Positions 48,966 through 60,705 of a stretch of 64,000 nt of DNA are shown in pieces. Origin of the DNA: Parafrankia discariae (GTDB lineage Bacteria > Actinomycetota > Actinomycetes > Frankiales > Frankiaceae); the NCBI RefSeq assembly GCF_000373365.1, contig NZ_KB891203.1:1-64000 (forward strand). Reading direction: 5' to 3'. Below the pieces are notes generated by a model. It saw only the letters and a list, made by a program, of their open reading frames with translations. It ran no database searches and was not told the DNA's origin. The position numbers were made by a program, and so were the translations under genes. How positions within the stretch are numbered: position 1 is the stretch's first letter; each line of letters begins with the position of its first letter.

Positions 48966-50597
48966 TCAGGCGGGCGCCATCTGCGCGCCGCCGGCGGCCG
49001 CCGACCTGCGGGCCGCCTCGAGCACCGCGACCAGCCGGCGGGCGTCCTCCGGCCGGTGCTCAGCCAGTGGCCAGCCCGCGACCAGGCAGTCCGCGAGCTC
49101 GCGGTGGAACCTGGTGGCGTCGTGCGGCCCGGTGGGCAGCGCGGTGCGCGTCCCGTCGTGGGCGAGCACTCGCGGTGACCGCCGGTGCCACTGGTCGCCG
49201 GCACCGGCACCGGCACCGCTGCCGTCGTCGCCACGCGTGCCGCCGCCGGACCGAGCACCACCACCGGCACGGCCGCCGTCGCCGGCACGGGCGAGCAGCG
49301 AGCCGGTGCTGCCGAGCACCTGGGTGCCGGGCCGCCCGGCGGCGGCCACGTCCGAGATCGTCACCTGGGCCTCGCAGCCGCCGGCGAAGTGCAGCAGCAC
49401 CCGGGCGTGGTCGGCGTTCGTGACGTGGTGCCACACCCGCTTGTGCCCGGCGGCGCTGACCCACTCGACCTGGTCGTCGACGAGGTCGAGGACCCGGTCG
49501 AGCTGCGCCGCGCCCCGGTCGAAGATCAGCCCGCCGCTGATCCGCTCGTCGTCGTGCCAGGTGCCGGCGGGCCGGCGCAGGCCACCGGAGAAGATCTCGA
49601 TCCACATCACCTCGCCGACGTCACCGCGGCGCACGGCCGTGCGCATCGCCCGGTGACCGGGGTCGTCCCGGCCGTCGGGGTAGACGGCGAGCAGCAGCGA
49701 GCGGCTGTCCGCGAGCTCGGTCAGCTCGTCCACCTCATGGGTCGACAGGCACATCGGCGCGTGCACGACCACCTGCTTGCCGGCCTCGAGCGCGCGGCGG
49801 GCCCACTCGACGTGGGTGTGCGTGGGGGTCGCGACGATCACCAGGTTGAGCTCGGGATCGTTGACCAGGTCGTCGGGGTCGTCGACGCGCCGGGCCGGGC
49901 GGTCGGTGTCCCGGCTGGGCGGGCGGGCCATCCCGCCGTCGCAGAGGGCGGCCAGCTCCAGGCCCTCGACGGCGTCGACGGCGTCGATGTGCACGCCGAA
50001 GACGTCGGGCGCGCCGATGAGCCCGACCTTGACCGGCGCGGCGTCGGTCACGCCGAGCGCGTGGCGCAGCCAGCGGCCGACGAGCCGCTGGTAGCGGGGG
50101 TCGGCGAGCAGTTCCTCCCCCGCCCCGAGGGTGAAGATGCCCAGGCCGGTGGACGGCCGCCAGGTGCAGATCGGGTGCTCGCCCATCTCATGGCGCACCA
50201 TCAGCAGCCGCTCGACGTCCTCGGCCACCTTCTCCGGGACGACCCAGGACTCCCGGGGCCGGAAGTCCCCGAGGCGGGCGGCCACGGCGGCGCCGTCCGG
50301 CCCGGGGATCAGCGGCAGGTCGTAGGGGGGTGTCACCCGGCCGGGGGTGAGCCCGGAGGCGTCGATGAGCGGGCTGTCCGGCGACAGCGACCGGACGGTC
50401 GGCCCGGCCAGCAGGACCGGCACGGACTGCCGGGCCCGATCGAGCAGCTCCTGCTCGACGTGGTCGAGCGGGCGGTCGATGAGGACGAGCAGCGCGTCGG
50501 CCGAGCGGGCCGACGTCGGCCCGAGCCCGGCGGCCCGTAGATGATCACCGAGCGCATTCACGCCGGGAAGGTTCGACACCAGGTGAATGCGTGGCAC
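48966..50597 (-). CDS. Gfo/Idh/MocA-family oxidoreductase with extra N-terminal domain
   Basis: A 543-residue protein. Residues about 190-430 are a Gfo/Idh/MocA dehydrogenase: V-K-V-G-L-I-G-A-P-D-V-F-G-V-H as the NAD(P) loop, then the family block V-I-V-A-T-P-T-H-T-H-V-E-W-A-R-R-A-L-E-A-G-K. Here A-P-M-C-L replaces the usual E-K-P, so the catalytic Lys seems absent. Residues 1-185 form an unrelated alpha/beta domain. A Gly/Ala-rich insertion lies near residues 435-470. The usual role is oxidation of a sugar or inositol; the missing Lys makes a binding or regulatory role possible. Confidence 0.78.
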   Translation of the reverse strand: MPRIHLVSNLPGVNALGDHLRAAGLGPTSARSADALLVLIDRPLDHVEQELLDRARQSVPVLLAGPTVRSLSPDSPLIDASGLTPGRVTPPYDLPLIPGPDGAAVAARLGDFRPRESWVVPEKVAEDVERLLMVRHEMGEHPICTWRPSTGLGIFTLGAGEELLADPRYQRLVGRWLRHALGVTDAAPVKVGLIGAPDVFGVHIDAVDAVEGLELAALCDGGMARPPSRDTDRPARRVDDPDDLVNDPELNLVIVATPTHTHVEWARRALEAGKQVVVHAPMCLSTHEVDELTELADSRSLLLAVYPDGRDDPGHRAMRTAVRRGDVGEVMWIEIFSGGLRRPAGTWHDDERISGGLIFDRGAAQLDRVLDLVDDQVEWVSAAGHKRVWHHVTNADHARVLLHFAGGCEAQVTISDVAAAGRPGTQVLGSTGSLLARAGDGGRAGGGARSGGGTRGDDGSGAGAGAGDQWHRRSPRVLAHDGTRTALPTGPHDATRFHRELADCLVAGWPLAEHRPEDARRLVAVLEAARRSAAAGGAQMAPA

Positions 50598-50847
50598 GGG
50601 GGCACTTTAGTAAGAATCCACCCGGACGGGAACAGTGGGTTCACGGCACGCGAGCGAGCCACGAATCCCACGACGGAACGTCCGCAAAAATGTCACGGAA
50701 AGTGATCAAAAGCGGGTGCGACGGAAGCCGCCGACCGCGCCACGGCGATCCGCGGCGCCGCGGCCGACGGTGTCCCGGCCGGCAGTGCCGTGGTCCGCAG
50801 TGCCGTGGTCCGCGGTCCCGCGATCCGCGGCCGGCGGTGTCGCGTCC

Positions 50848-52140
50848 TCAGACCGGCTGGGCGGGCTGGAGCTCCTTCAGCGCGACCGCGGGGTCCGCGA
50901 ACCGCTCGGCGTCGGGCGCCGCGCCGGTGAGCAGCATCCGCCGGCCGGCGACCATGTCCAGCGGGCGGGCCACGGTCACCAGGGCGACCAGCTCGCCGTC
51001 CGGGGCGAACCAGCCAGCCGACCAGCCCGGCGCCCGCTTCACGCCCTCCGGGGCGACGGCGGTCGGGTCGCCCCGCAAAACCAGCGTGCTGTCCGCGCCG
51101 GGCATGCCGGCGAACTGGATCATGCGCCCGAACTGCTGCGACCAGAAGTAGGGGACGGGATCGTAGATCTCGGCCGGCGCACCGGCCGGGTCATCGGCCC
51201 GGGCCGGCCCGGCACCGCCGGCGAGGGAACGCAGCAGCGTGGCGACGGCGACCCGCGGAGACTCCTGGGCGCACTCCCAGTGCTCGACGCGCAACCGGCG
51301 GTCGTAGCGCCGGGACCACCACGCGGCGCAGTCCCCCACCGCGACGACCGAATCCGGCCGGTAGCCGTTGGCCGTGGCCGGCACACCGGTGCCGGGCACC
51401 GCCGACAGCCGTTCGTCGACGACGACGCCGCGGTCCAGCGGCAGGCCCGACGACTCGAGCCAGGCCACGTCCGGACGAACGCCGACGCCGACGACCACCA
51501 CGTCGGCGGGCACGAACTCGCCGCCGGCCAGCGCGAGCCCGTCCGCCCGGATCTCGTCGACCGCGACACCGAGCCGCAGGTCGATCCCCGCCTTGGCGTA
51601 CCAGGGCACCGTGTACCCGCCGATCTCGGCTCCCAGCGCGAGCAGCGGCGCGGAGCCGGCCTCGACGACCGTCACGTCCACGCCGGCGGCCGCCGCGTGC
51701 GTGGCGACCTCGGCGCCGATCCAGCCCGCGCCGACGATGGCCAGCCGGGCGCCCGGGGTCAGTGCCGCGCGCAGCGCGAGGGCGTCGTCGATGGTGCGCA
51801 GCACCCGCTGCGTGCCGGGGCCGGGCAGCCGCACCGGGGCGGCGCCGGTGGCGAGCACCAGCCCGTCGAACTCGACGGTGCCGCCGTCGGTCTCCAGCAC
51901 ACCCGGGCGCAGCCCGGTCGCGCGCCGGCCGAGCAGCAGCTCCACGCCGTCGAGGTCGACGGGCAGCGTGGTGTCGTCCGTCCGCCCCGACAGCACCGCC
52001 TTCGACAGCGGCGGCCGGTCGTACGGCCGGTGTTCCTCAGCGCCTACCAGAGTGATGGCGCCGGCGAAGCCCTGCGCGCGGAGCTCGACGACCGCCCGCC
52101 CTCCGGCCAGCCCGCCACCGACGACGACGACACGGTCCAT
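50848..52140 (-). CDS. FAD/NAD(P)-dependent ferredoxin reductase-type oxidoreductase
   Basis: A 430-residue flavoprotein with R-V-V-V-V-G-G-G-L-A-G at the N-terminus (FAD), Y-D-R-P-P-L-S-K, V-L-A-T-G-A, A-I-V-G-A-G-W-I-G-A-E-V near 150 (NAD(P)) and V-V-A-V-G-D-C-A-A-W near 290, then a C-terminal reductase domain. This is the rubredoxin/ferredoxin reductase family, not a glycine oxidase. It lies 161 bp downstream of thiH on the same strand, so it could feed electrons to the ThiH iron-sulfur cluster; that link is inferred. ATG 52140 follows GGAGCGGG. Confidence 0.85.
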   Translation of the reverse strand: MDRVVVVGGGLAGGRAVVELRAQGFAGAITLVGAEEHRPYDRPPLSKAVLSGRTDDTTLPVDLDGVELLLGRRATGLRPGVLETDGGTVEFDGLVLATGAAPVRLPGPGTQRVLRTIDDALALRAALTPGARLAIVGAGWIGAEVATHAAAAGVDVTVVEAGSAPLLALGAEIGGYTVPWYAKAGIDLRLGVAVDEIRADGLALAGGEFVPADVVVVGVGVRPDVAWLESSGLPLDRGVVVDERLSAVPGTGVPATANGYRPDSVVAVGDCAAWWSRRYDRRLRVEHWECAQESPRVAVATLLRSLAGGAGPARADDPAGAPAEIYDPVPYFWSQQFGRMIQFAGMPGADSTLVLRGDPTAVAPEGVKRAPGWSAGWFAPDGELVALVTVARPLDMVAGRRMLLTGAAPDAERFADPAVALKELQPAQPV

Positions 52141-52301
52141 CAGACCACCCGCTCCATGGAGCCAGAGGGTACTGGGGCGGTCCGTTCCGCGTCGCCCGCG
52201 AGTAGCGCTGCCCACAACGGCGCGCGGCGCGGGCCCCGCCGGACGGATCGTCTTCGGCCGGCCCCGCCCGTCGCCCGGGGCCGGGTGGGGATGACGGGCG
52301 G

Positions 52302-53474
52302 TCAGCCGGTGGCGTCGACCAGCGGGAAGGCGTCCTTCCACACGGGCTCGTAGCCGGCGCCGACCAGCATCGCGGCGACGTCCGCCGGGGAACGCTCGTC
52401 AGAGATGGAGAACTGCTCCTGTGCCGTCCCGGGCCGGCCGTACCCGCCGGGCTCGGTCGACGAGCCGGCGCTCATCGTGGTCACCGCGATGCGGACCAGG
52501 CCGTCGCGCAGGGCCGCCGGCTCGCGGGTCGACAGGGAGATCGCCGCGTCCGGCTCGAACAGCCGCAGTGCCGCGTGCGCCTGGACGAACTCGGCGTCGC
52601 CGACGACGACGGTCGGCGGGAAGCCGCTGGCGCTCGGCTTGATCCTGGGCAGCGCCACCGAGACCTCCGTCCGCCAGAACCGGCGGGCCAGGAACGAGGC
52701 GTGCGCGGCGAGCGCGAGGACGTCGGCCCGCCAGTCCGGCGCCAGGCCGAGCAGGGCACCAAGGCCGAGGCGGCGGGCGCCGGCGTCGGCCGCCCGCTCG
52801 AAGGAGGACAGCCGGCGGTCGAAGTCGCGCTTCCACCCGGCCACGTGCACCTGCGCGTAGCGCTCCCGGTCGTAGGTCTCCTGGTAATGGACGACGCCGT
52901 CGAGCCCGGCCGCGACCAGCCGGGTGTAGGTGTCGTCCGACCAGGTCTGGGTCTCCACCGAGATCGAGGGGAACAACGGCCGCAGCCGCTCGACGACGTC
53001 CACCAGGTACCCGGCGGACACCTCGACGCGGTGCTCGCCGGAGACCAGCAGGATGTGCCGGAAGCCGCGGCCGGCCAGCAGGCGCGCCTCGGCCTCGGCC
53101 TCGTCGACCGTCAGCGTGCGCCGGGCCACCTCCAGCCCCTTGGCGAACCCGCAGTAGGTGCAGGACGACAGGCAGGCGTTCGACACGTACAGCGGGGCGA
53201 ACAGCCGGACCGCCCGGCCGAACCGGCGCAGCGTCGTCTCCCGCGCCGCCTGTGCCAGCTCCTCCAGCCGCCCGGTCGCGGCCGGCGACAGCAGGACGGC
53301 GAGGTCGGCGAGATCCAGCCGGCCGCCGGTGTCGGGACGCCCGGCGGCGACGGCCCGGGCCCGGCGCAGGACGGCGTCGACCCGCGCCCCGTCGGCCGCG
53401 ACCGAGGCGCGGGCGAGCGCCGGGATGTCGAGCGCGGCCAGCTCGCGGGCGAACAGCCCCGCCGGGCTGGCCAT
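52302..53474 (-). CDS. thiH: 2-iminoacetate synthase
   Basis: A 390-residue radical SAM enzyme that cleaves tyrosine to dehydroglycine for the thiazole ring. The cluster motif is C101-x3-C105-x2-C108 ([10 protein letters not shown]), followed by [11 protein letters not shown] and Y-Q-E-T-Y-D. Length is normal. The ATG at 53474 shares its A with the thiG stop codon, so the two are translationally coupled. Most aerobic actinobacteria use the glycine oxidase ThiO instead. Confidence 0.92.
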   Translation of the reverse strand: MASPAGLFARELAALDIPALARASVAADGARVDAVLRRARAVAAGRPDTGGRLDLADLAVLLSPAATGRLEELAQAARETTLRRFGRAVRLFAPLYVSNACLSSCTYCGFAKGLEVARRTLTVDEAEAEARLLAGRGFRHILLVSGEHRVEVSAGYLVDVVERLRPLFPSISVETQTWSDDTYTRLVAAGLDGVVHYQETYDRERYAQVHVAGWKRDFDRRLSSFERAADAGARRLGLGALLGLAPDWRADVLALAAHASFLARRFWRTEVSVALPRIKPSASGFPPTVVVGDAEFVQAHAALRLFEPDAAISLSTREPAALRDGLVRIAVTTMSAGSSTEPGGYGRPGTAQEQFSISDERSPADVAAMLVGAGYEPVWKDAFPLVDATG

Positions 53475-54403
53475 CAGCCGGCCCGACCAGGTAGATCGGG
53501 CAGATCGGGCAGACCCGGCAGGCCGCCGGGCACCGCGTCCAGGAAGCCGGTGAGCGGCGAGGACGCCTCGGCCGCGGTGGCACCGCCCGCCCGCGGCCGG
53601 CCGGCGAGGTGGGCCATCCGCCCGGCGGTGGTCGCCAGCGCGAAGGCCCGGGCCATCGCGACCGGGTCGGCGGCGATCGCGATCGCCGTGTTGACGAGTA
53701 CCGCGTCCGCCCCGATCTCCATCGCCTCGGCGGCGTCGGAGGGCGCGCCGATGCCGGCGTCCACCACCACCGGGACCCCGGCGGTCTCCACGATCGCCTC
53801 GATGGCGTCGCGGGTGCGCAGGCCGCGGTTGGAGCCGATCCAGCTGCCCAGCGGCATCACCGTGGCGCAGCCGGCCTCCTCGAGCCGGCGCGCCAGCACC
53901 GGGTCGGCCGAGCAGTACGGGAGCACGGTGAACCCGTCGGCGACCATCAGCTCGGCGGCGCGCAGCGTCTCGATCGGATCCGGCGCGAGGGTGCGCGGAT
54001 CCGGGGTGACCTCGAGCTTCACCAGGGACGTCCCGGTCGCCACCCGGCCTAGCCGGGCCAGCCGCAGCGCCTCGGCCGCGTCGACCGCGCCGGAGGTGTT
54101 CGGCAGCAGCGTCATGCCGGCCGGGACGAAGTCGAGGACGTCGCCCTCCCCCGCGCGGCTCAGGTCGACCCGGCGCAGGGCCACGGTGACGATGTCCGCC
54201 CCCGAGGCGACCAGGCTCTCGCGCATGATCGGATGGCTCGCGAACTTGCCGGTGCCGACGAGCAGCCGGCTGGCGTAGACGGTGCCGGCGATCCGGAACG
54301 GGTCCGGACGGCCGGGTTCCGGACGCTCGGGCTCCGGATGACCAGACTCCGGACGACCGGACCTGCCCGGCTCGTGCTGTACCTCGGTGACCCGCTGTGT
54401 CAT
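53474..54403 (-). CDS. thiG: thiazole synthase
   Basis: A 309-residue ThiG that assembles thiazole phosphate from deoxyxylulose phosphate, ThiS thiocarboxylate and dehydroglycine. The Schiff-base Lys129 lies in [26 protein letters not shown] and L-P-Y-C follow as in the family. The N-terminal 35 residues carry a Pro/Glu/Arg-rich repeat ([13 protein letters not shown]) beyond the usual start. ATG 54403 follows GGGAGGGA, which is part of the upstream TPP riboswitch. Confidence 0.93.
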   Translation of the reverse strand: MTQRVTEVQHEPGRSGRPESGHPEPERPEPGRPDPFRIAGTVYASRLLVGTGKFASHPIMRESLVASGADIVTVALRRVDLSRAGEGDVLDFVPAGMTLLPNTSGAVDAAEALRLARLGRVATGTSLVKLEVTPDPRTLAPDPIETLRAAELMVADGFTVLPYCSADPVLARRLEEAGCATVMPLGSWIGSNRGLRTRDAIEAIVETAGVPVVVDAGIGAPSDAAEAMEIGADAVLVNTAIAIAADPVAMARAFALATTAGRMAHLAGRPRAGGATAAEASSPLTGFLDAVPGGLPGLPDLPDLPGRAG

Positions 54404-54407
54404 CAGA

Positions 54408-54508
54408 TCGTTCCCTCCCCACGCGCGCATGACCGCGATCGGGTATGCGGGTCGCCGGCGGCATCCTGGCCGGCCTCTCAGCCCGCGTCCGCGGGCTCCC
54501 CGGTCGAA
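54408..54508 (-). promoter_or_regulatory. TPP riboswitch (THI element) controlling thiG-thiH
   Basis: On the minus strand, the leader of thiG has the conserved TPP-aptamer blocks in order: GGGGAGCCC with its hairpin, CTGAGAGG, then ACCCGATC, GGTCATGC and GTGGGGAGGGAAC at the 3' side. The final purine-rich part is also the Shine-Dalgarno of thiG, so TPP binding should block translation initiation directly. The rest of the gap to 54700 contains the thiG promoter region and the divergent kinase promoter, with AT-richer stretches near 54595-54660. Confidence 0.85.
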
Positions 54509-54700
54509 ACCACAGTCTAAGCCGCCGGGTGCGGCGGACCAGCGGCTCCGGCGAACCCGGACAGACAACGGCGGGCTGGGATCAAGCACCCGGCTCGAAT
54601 TCCAGATTTTGTGACGAACATCCCGCCCGTTCGGGTACATCTCACAGCTAATTGCGCAGTAAGACCACTGTCTGGCCGATGGGGCGGCCGATCGTAAACT

Positions 54701-56677
54701 GTGCATGTGGATTCCACCGTGGCCGACCCCGTCATAGGTCGACTCCTGGACGGCCGGTACACCGCCCAGGAGCGGCTCGCCGTCGGCGGTATGGCGACGG
54801 TGTACGTAGCCCACGACAACCGGCTCGACCGGTTCGTCGCCCTGAAGATCATGCATCCGAACCTCAGTCACGACCCGGAGTTCGTGGCCCGGTTCCACCG
54901 GGAGGCGAACGCGGTCGCGCGGCTGAACACGCCGTGCGCCGTCTCGATCCTCGACCAGGGGTCCGACACCAGCCCGGCCGGTGTCCTGCACTACCTGGTG
55001 ATGGAGCTGGTGCGCGGGCGCTCGCTGCGCCAGCACCTGGGGATACGCGGGCGGCTCACCGTCCCCGAGGTCGTCGAGATCTTCGAGCCGGTGGCCGAGG
55101 CGCTCGCCGCGGCGCACGCGGCCGGCATCATCCACCGCGACATCAAGCCGGAGAACATCCTGCTCGGTGACGACGGCCGGGTGAAGGTCGCCGACTTCGG
55201 CCTGGCCCGGCCGGTCACCAACCCCACCGCGGCCCTCACCGGCGGGGTGGTGATGGGCACGGTCGGCTACCTGGCCCCCGAGCAGGTCACCCACGGCACC
55301 GCCGGCATGCGCAGCGACGTCTACGCGGCCGGGGTGATGCTCTTCGAGATGATCACCGGCAACCTGCCGCACACCGGCGAGACACCGATGTCGGTCGCCT
55401 ACCAGTCGGTGCACGGCGACGTGCCGGCGCCGTCCACGGTCGCGCCGGACGTCCCCGCCGAGCTGGACGCGCTGACGCTGCGGGCCACCGCCCGCGACCC
55501 GAACCACCGGCCGGCCGACGGCGCCGCGCTGCTGGCCGAGCTGCGCGCGATCATGCCCTACCTGCCGGAGCCGGACGCCGGCGACGAGTACCACTCCGGT
55601 TTCACCGGGCCGCTGGCCACCCCGTCGCGACCGGCACCGCCGCGACCGCCCGCCGGGCCGCCGATCGCCCCGACGAGCATGCTCGGGACGAACCCCGGGT
55701 CGTCCTCGGGCGGGCGGCGGCGGGCCCAGCGGACCGGGCGCGGCTCGCGACTGCCGGTCGGCCCCGCCGTCATCGCCGTGGTGGTCGTCGTGTGTCTCGT
55801 GCTCGGGGTGCTCATGCTGCGGGCGCTCGTCGGCGGCGGCAAGCCCGAGGTGCCACTGCTGATCGGCCTGTCCAAGGCCGACGCCGAGCAGGACCTGCGC
55901 GACGCCGGCCTCGCGTTCACCTACGGCCCGGAGATCGCCAGCGCCACGGTCCCGCAGGGGCTCGTCGTCGAGCAGGACCCGAAGGACGGCGCCGCCGTCA
56001 GCGACGGCGCCGTGGTGACGCTGCGGCTGAGCTCCGGCGCGCCGAAGGCCACCGTGCCCGACCTGGCCGGGCTGACCGTCGACCAGGCGCTGGCGAAGCT
56101 GACCGAGGCGAAGCTGGCCGACGGCGGGCGCACCAGCGAGGCGAGCGACACTGTGCCGCAGGGCCAGGTGGTCCGCACCGAGCCCCAAGCCGGGAACGTC
56201 GTCGACCCCAGCACGCCGGTGAAGCTCGTGCTCAGCAGCGGGCCGAACTCGGTCGTCGTCCCCAGCGACATCATCGGGATGACGTTCGACGCGGCCAGGT
56301 CACGCCTGGAGTCGCTGAATCTCAACCTCACGGTCCAGCAGAGCGCCGTCGCCAGCGACAGCGTCGATCCCGGCAAGGTGGTCCGCTCGTCGCCCGACCC
56401 CGGCCAGCGGGTGAACGCCGGCGGGTCGGTGACGCTCTTCGTCGCCCAGGAGGCCGACTCCGGGGACGGCGACGGCAGCGGCGTCGTGGTCACGGTCCCG
56501 AACGTGGTGGGCAAGTCCTGGTCGGAGGCCGAGCGCGCCCTCGGCCGCCTCGGGCTGAACGCCGACCGGACGAACTGGTTCGCGGAACGGGTCACGGGGC
56601 AGAGCCCCCGGGCCGGCAGCAAGATCGAGAAGGGCAGCACCGTCCATCTCAAGACGGAGTTCCGCGTAGGCAACTGA
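54701..56677 (+). CDS. membrane Ser/Thr kinase with four PASTA domains (PknL/PknB-like)
   Basis: A 658-residue receptor kinase. Kinase domain about 20-290: V-G-G-M-A-T-V-Y-V glycine loop, K49, H145-R-D147, D165-F-G167 and the activation-loop A-P-E. A Pro/Gly linker, one membrane helix at 353-375, and four PASTA repeats (382-448, 449-515, 516-585, 590-658) follow; these bind peptidoglycan fragments and lipid II. It probably controls cell-wall synthesis and the Rv2175c-like protein at 48611. A -10-like TAAACT at 54695 lies just upstream, so initiation could be leaderless at GTG 54707 rather than GTG 54701. Confidence 0.92.
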   Translation: MHVDSTVADPVIGRLLDGRYTAQERLAVGGMATVYVAHDNRLDRFVALKIMHPNLSHDPEFVARFHREANAVARLNTPCAVSILDQGSDTSPAGVLHYLVMELVRGRSLRQHLGIRGRLTVPEVVEIFEPVAEALAAAHAAGIIHRDIKPENILLGDDGRVKVADFGLARPVTNPTAALTGGVVMGTVGYLAPEQVTHGTAGMRSDVYAAGVMLFEMITGNLPHTGETPMSVAYQSVHGDVPAPSTVAPDVPAELDALTLRATARDPNHRPADGAALLAELRAIMPYLPEPDAGDEYHSGFTGPLATPSRPAPPRPPAGPPIAPTSMLGTNPGSSSGGRRRAQRTGRGSRLPVGPAVIAVVVVVCLVLGVLMLRALVGGGKPEVPLLIGLSKADAEQDLRDAGLAFTYGPEIASATVPQGLVVEQDPKDGAAVSDGAVVTLRLSSGAPKATVPDLAGLTVDQALAKLTEAKLADGGRTSEASDTVPQGQVVRTEPQAGNVVDPSTPVKLVLSSGPNSVVVPSDIIGMTFDAARSRLESLNLNLTVQQSAVASDSVDPGKVVRSSPDPGQRVNAGGSVTLFVAQEADSGDGDGSGVVVTVPNVVGKSWSEAERALGRLGLNADRTNWFAERVTGQSPRAGSKIEKGSTVHLKTEFRVGN

Positions 56678-56865
56678 TCCCCGGGCCGGGTGCGGGCCGC
56701 GGTGCGTGCTCCGCCCGCACCGGCCACGCCGCCCGGTGAGGGTCTCGCTCGTCTCCGTGACGAGACACGCCCGGGATCGCGGTTGCCGGCACCCCCGATC
56801 GGGTACGGTCGATCTTCACCGGGACCGCGGGCCGGGGCAGGGGAACGAGGAGCGCGGGGGGCGAC

Positions 56866-59223
56866 GTGGCGGCAGGGCGCGGACCACGCTGGCACGGCGG
56901 GCGGGCCGGCCGCGCCGCCGAGATGCTCGACGGCCGCCGGCCGCCCCTCGACGAGTCCGAACGGCAGCTGGCGCGCACGGTCGCGGCCCTGCGGGCGCTG
57001 CCCGGCGCGCTGCCCGCGCCGGCGATGTCGCCCCGGGTCCGCGCCGAGATCCGCGCGATGCTCCTCACCGAGCCGATCGGCGCCCCCGGCGCGCACCCGC
57101 GCGGCACCCACGGCACCCGTGAGACCGCCGCCCGGCTCCCGGCAGCCAGCGACTCCCCCAGCGCGCCCGGCGCGGACGCCACCGAAGGCGACGGCAGGGG
57201 AACCGCCGGTCCGATCGAGGGCACCCGGCGGGCCCAGCCGACTCGACCGGTCCGACCGCCGCGGCCCGCCGCGGTCGTCACCCGGCCGGGCGGGATGGGC
57301 GTCCGGCAGGCGCTGCGCTTGGCCCGACCGGCCCTGATCGGGGCGCTGGCCGCCTCGGTCACGACGGTGGGCGTCGCGGTGAGCGCCGAGCAGGCCCTGC
57401 CCGGCGAGCTGCTCTACGGGGTGAAGCGGCAGGTCGAACAGATCCAGGTCAGCCTGGCCGGCAACCGCGTCGACCGCGCCAAGCTCCAGCTTTCGGTCGC
57501 CCGGAACCGGATGGACGAGCTCGTCGCGGTCGTCCATCCGCAGGCCCGGCCGGCCCAACGGCCGCCGGGCGACCCGGCCGGCGGCGACCCGGCCGGCGGC
57601 GACCCGGCCGGCGGCGACCCGGCCGGCGGCGACCCGGCCGGCAGCGGCCCGGATGGCAGCGGCACCGCGCACGGCTCCGGCGCCCCGGTCGGTACCGCGG
57701 CCGGCGGGAACGGGGCCGGCGGGAACGGCGAGGCTGGCTGGAACGGCGGGCCGCCGGCGGGCGACACCGCCGGATCGCCCCCGGGCCAGCCACCTCCGGC
57801 GACGACCCCGGGCCTCGGATCCACCGGAGAGCCCCGGGCAGCGGCCGCGCCGGACCAGCCGGACGGCCCGGTGCCGACACTCTCCGCGCCCCCCGCTCCG
57901 GCCACCGCCTCCCCCGGCCACCCGACGCCGACGGGACGTCCGGCCGCGGGTGGGGAAATCGACACAGTGACCAGGTTGCTGCGTGACTGGTGCGACGAGG
58001 CCGGGGCCGGTAGCGAGGTGCTGATCGCGGAGGCCCTCGCGGGCAGCCGCGACGCCCGGGTAACCCTGAACGAGTTCGCCGCGGACCAGTCGACGCGCCT
58101 CGAGGCGCTGCTCGACGCGCTGCCGGACGGCCCGGTACCCGGCGCGGACGAGGCTCGACAGATCATCCACCAGGTCGACTCCGCGCTGACTGTCACCACC
58201 GGGGCGGGCGACGGCTCGTCCGAGACCGGCACCGCGGCGGGGCACGGCGACGCCGGCACAGTGGGCACGGCCGGAACAGCCGGCGGCGGTACCTCGCCCG
58301 ACTCGATCGGCCGGGCCCGGTCCGCCGGCGGGGCGACCAGGCCGGCGGCCACTGAACGTGGTGGCTCCCGGCGGCCGCCCGCCGGGCCGCAGGCGCCGCC
58401 CACGCCGACCGCCCCGGCGACGATCGGCGGCATCGCCGGTGGCTTCCTCCCCGGCCTGCCCTTCCTCACCCCGGCCCAGTCACTGACACCGGTCCAGTCA
58501 CTGACACCGGCGCAGTCGGCACCGGCCCAGTCGCTGACACCTGAGCAGCCACCGGCGTCCGGGCAGTCCTCGGCGCCGGCGCCGGCCTCGGCGCCACCCG
58601 GAACGCCCGCGGACGGCGTCCCGGCTCCCGGCGCGGCTTCCGGGGGTCCGGGCACCGCCCCGGCCGCCGATCTCCCGCTCGTCCTGGAGCCGGAGCCGTC
58701 GACACCTTCGTCGACGGACGGACCTCCTCGAGGCGACGGGACGGCGCAGGCCTCCTCGGAGCCCACCGCACCGCCGGGCGTTCTCGAGACGTTCGACGCG
58801 CCCGCGAAGGCGGCCGGCCCCGACGACGGTTCTCCCGCCGACGACCCCGGTGATGATCCGGCCGGCGGCCCCGCGGACGACGAGCCCGCCGGTCGCGGGG
58901 CCGAGCGGGCTCCAGCGGAGGGTTCGTGGTCGGACGGCCCGCGGCCGGCGGAATCCCCCGTCACGCAACCGTCACCGGCGGCGTCGGACGAACCGCTGGT
59001 GGAGGAGACCGCCTTCGGGGAGTGGCCGACCGGGGCACCGACCAGCGCGGCGGCGGCACCGGCCGGCGAAACGACACCGGCCGCCGAGACCGCGCCGAAC
59101 GCGGTAACCACGGCCACCCCGAAGACCACGGCCACTCCGAAGACCACGGCCACCCCGACGGGCGAGGCCCCGGCGGCCACCGGGGATGACACCGACGAGA
59201 CCGCGCCGGCCTGGCAGCCGTGA
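56866..59223 (+). CDS. DUF5667-type membrane protein with long repeat-rich extracellular region
   Basis: A 785-residue protein. The cytoplasmic N-terminus (about 1-145) starts like anti-sigma factors or sigma-linked DUF5667 proteins, one membrane helix lies at about 152-172 (A-L-I-G-A-L-A-A-S-V-T-T-V-G-V-A), and the DUF5667 core E-Q-A-L-P-G-E-L-L-Y-G-V-K-R-Q-V-E-Q follows, then S-V-A-R-N-R-M-D-E-L. The remainder is Ala/Pro/Thr/Gly-rich with tandem G-D-P-A-G-G (57571-57640), Q-S-L-T-P (58477-58545) and T-T-A-T-P-K (59107-59160) repeats. GTG 56866 follows GGGGGG. DUF5667 genes usually follow an ECF sigma factor; none is here. Confidence 0.75.
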   Translation: MAAGRGPRWHGGRAGRAAEMLDGRRPPLDESERQLARTVAALRALPGALPAPAMSPRVRAEIRAMLLTEPIGAPGAHPRGTHGTRETAARLPAASDSPSAPGADATEGDGRGTAGPIEGTRRAQPTRPVRPPRPAAVVTRPGGMGVRQALRLARPALIGALAASVTTVGVAVSAEQALPGELLYGVKRQVEQIQVSLAGNRVDRAKLQLSVARNRMDELVAVVHPQARPAQRPPGDPAGGDPAGGDPAGGDPAGGDPAGSGPDGSGTAHGSGAPVGTAAGGNGAGGNGEAGWNGGPPAGDTAGSPPGQPPPATTPGLGSTGEPRAAAAPDQPDGPVPTLSAPPAPATASPGHPTPTGRPAAGGEIDTVTRLLRDWCDEAGAGSEVLIAEALAGSRDARVTLNEFAADQSTRLEALLDALPDGPVPGADEARQIIHQVDSALTVTTGAGDGSSETGTAAGHGDAGTVGTAGTAGGGTSPDSIGRARSAGGATRPAATERGGSRRPPAGPQAPPTPTAPATIGGIAGGFLPGLPFLTPAQSLTPVQSLTPAQSAPAQSLTPEQPPASGQSSAPAPASAPPGTPADGVPAPGAASGGPGTAPAADLPLVLEPEPSTPSSTDGPPRGDGTAQASSEPTAPPGVLETFDAPAKAAGPDDGSPADDPGDDPAGGPADDEPAGRGAERAPAEGSWSDGPRPAESPVTQPSPAASDEPLVEETAFGEWPTGAPTSAAAAPAGETTPAAETAPNAVTTATPKTTATPKTTATPTGEAPAATGDDTDETAPAWQP

Positions 59224-59265
59224 CCGCCCCGCCCCGGGCCGTGCCGGGGGCGGGCGGGAGGCGGG

Positions 59266-60627
<1,362 letters not shown>

Positions 60628-60705
60628 TCACCAGGGTACGGGTACGGCGCCGACATCTCCCGCGGTTCGGGCTCAGCGCCGCGCCCGCCGGTCACTCCCG
60701 TGACC

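Noticed and set aside
50848-52140. Glycine oxidase ThiO
   Set aside because: The flavoprotein has two nucleotide-binding loops and a reductase C-terminus, which is the ferredoxin/rubredoxin reductase family, and thiH is present.
53474-56188. A 904-codon minus-strand frame that includes ThiG at its end
   Set aside because: Only the last 309 codons are ThiG; the rest overlaps the PASTA kinase and the TPP riboswitch and has no coding character.
57571-57640. A minisatellite or recombination site
   Set aside because: The five 15-bp units are in frame and encode G-D-P-A-G repeats, so coding slippage explains them.
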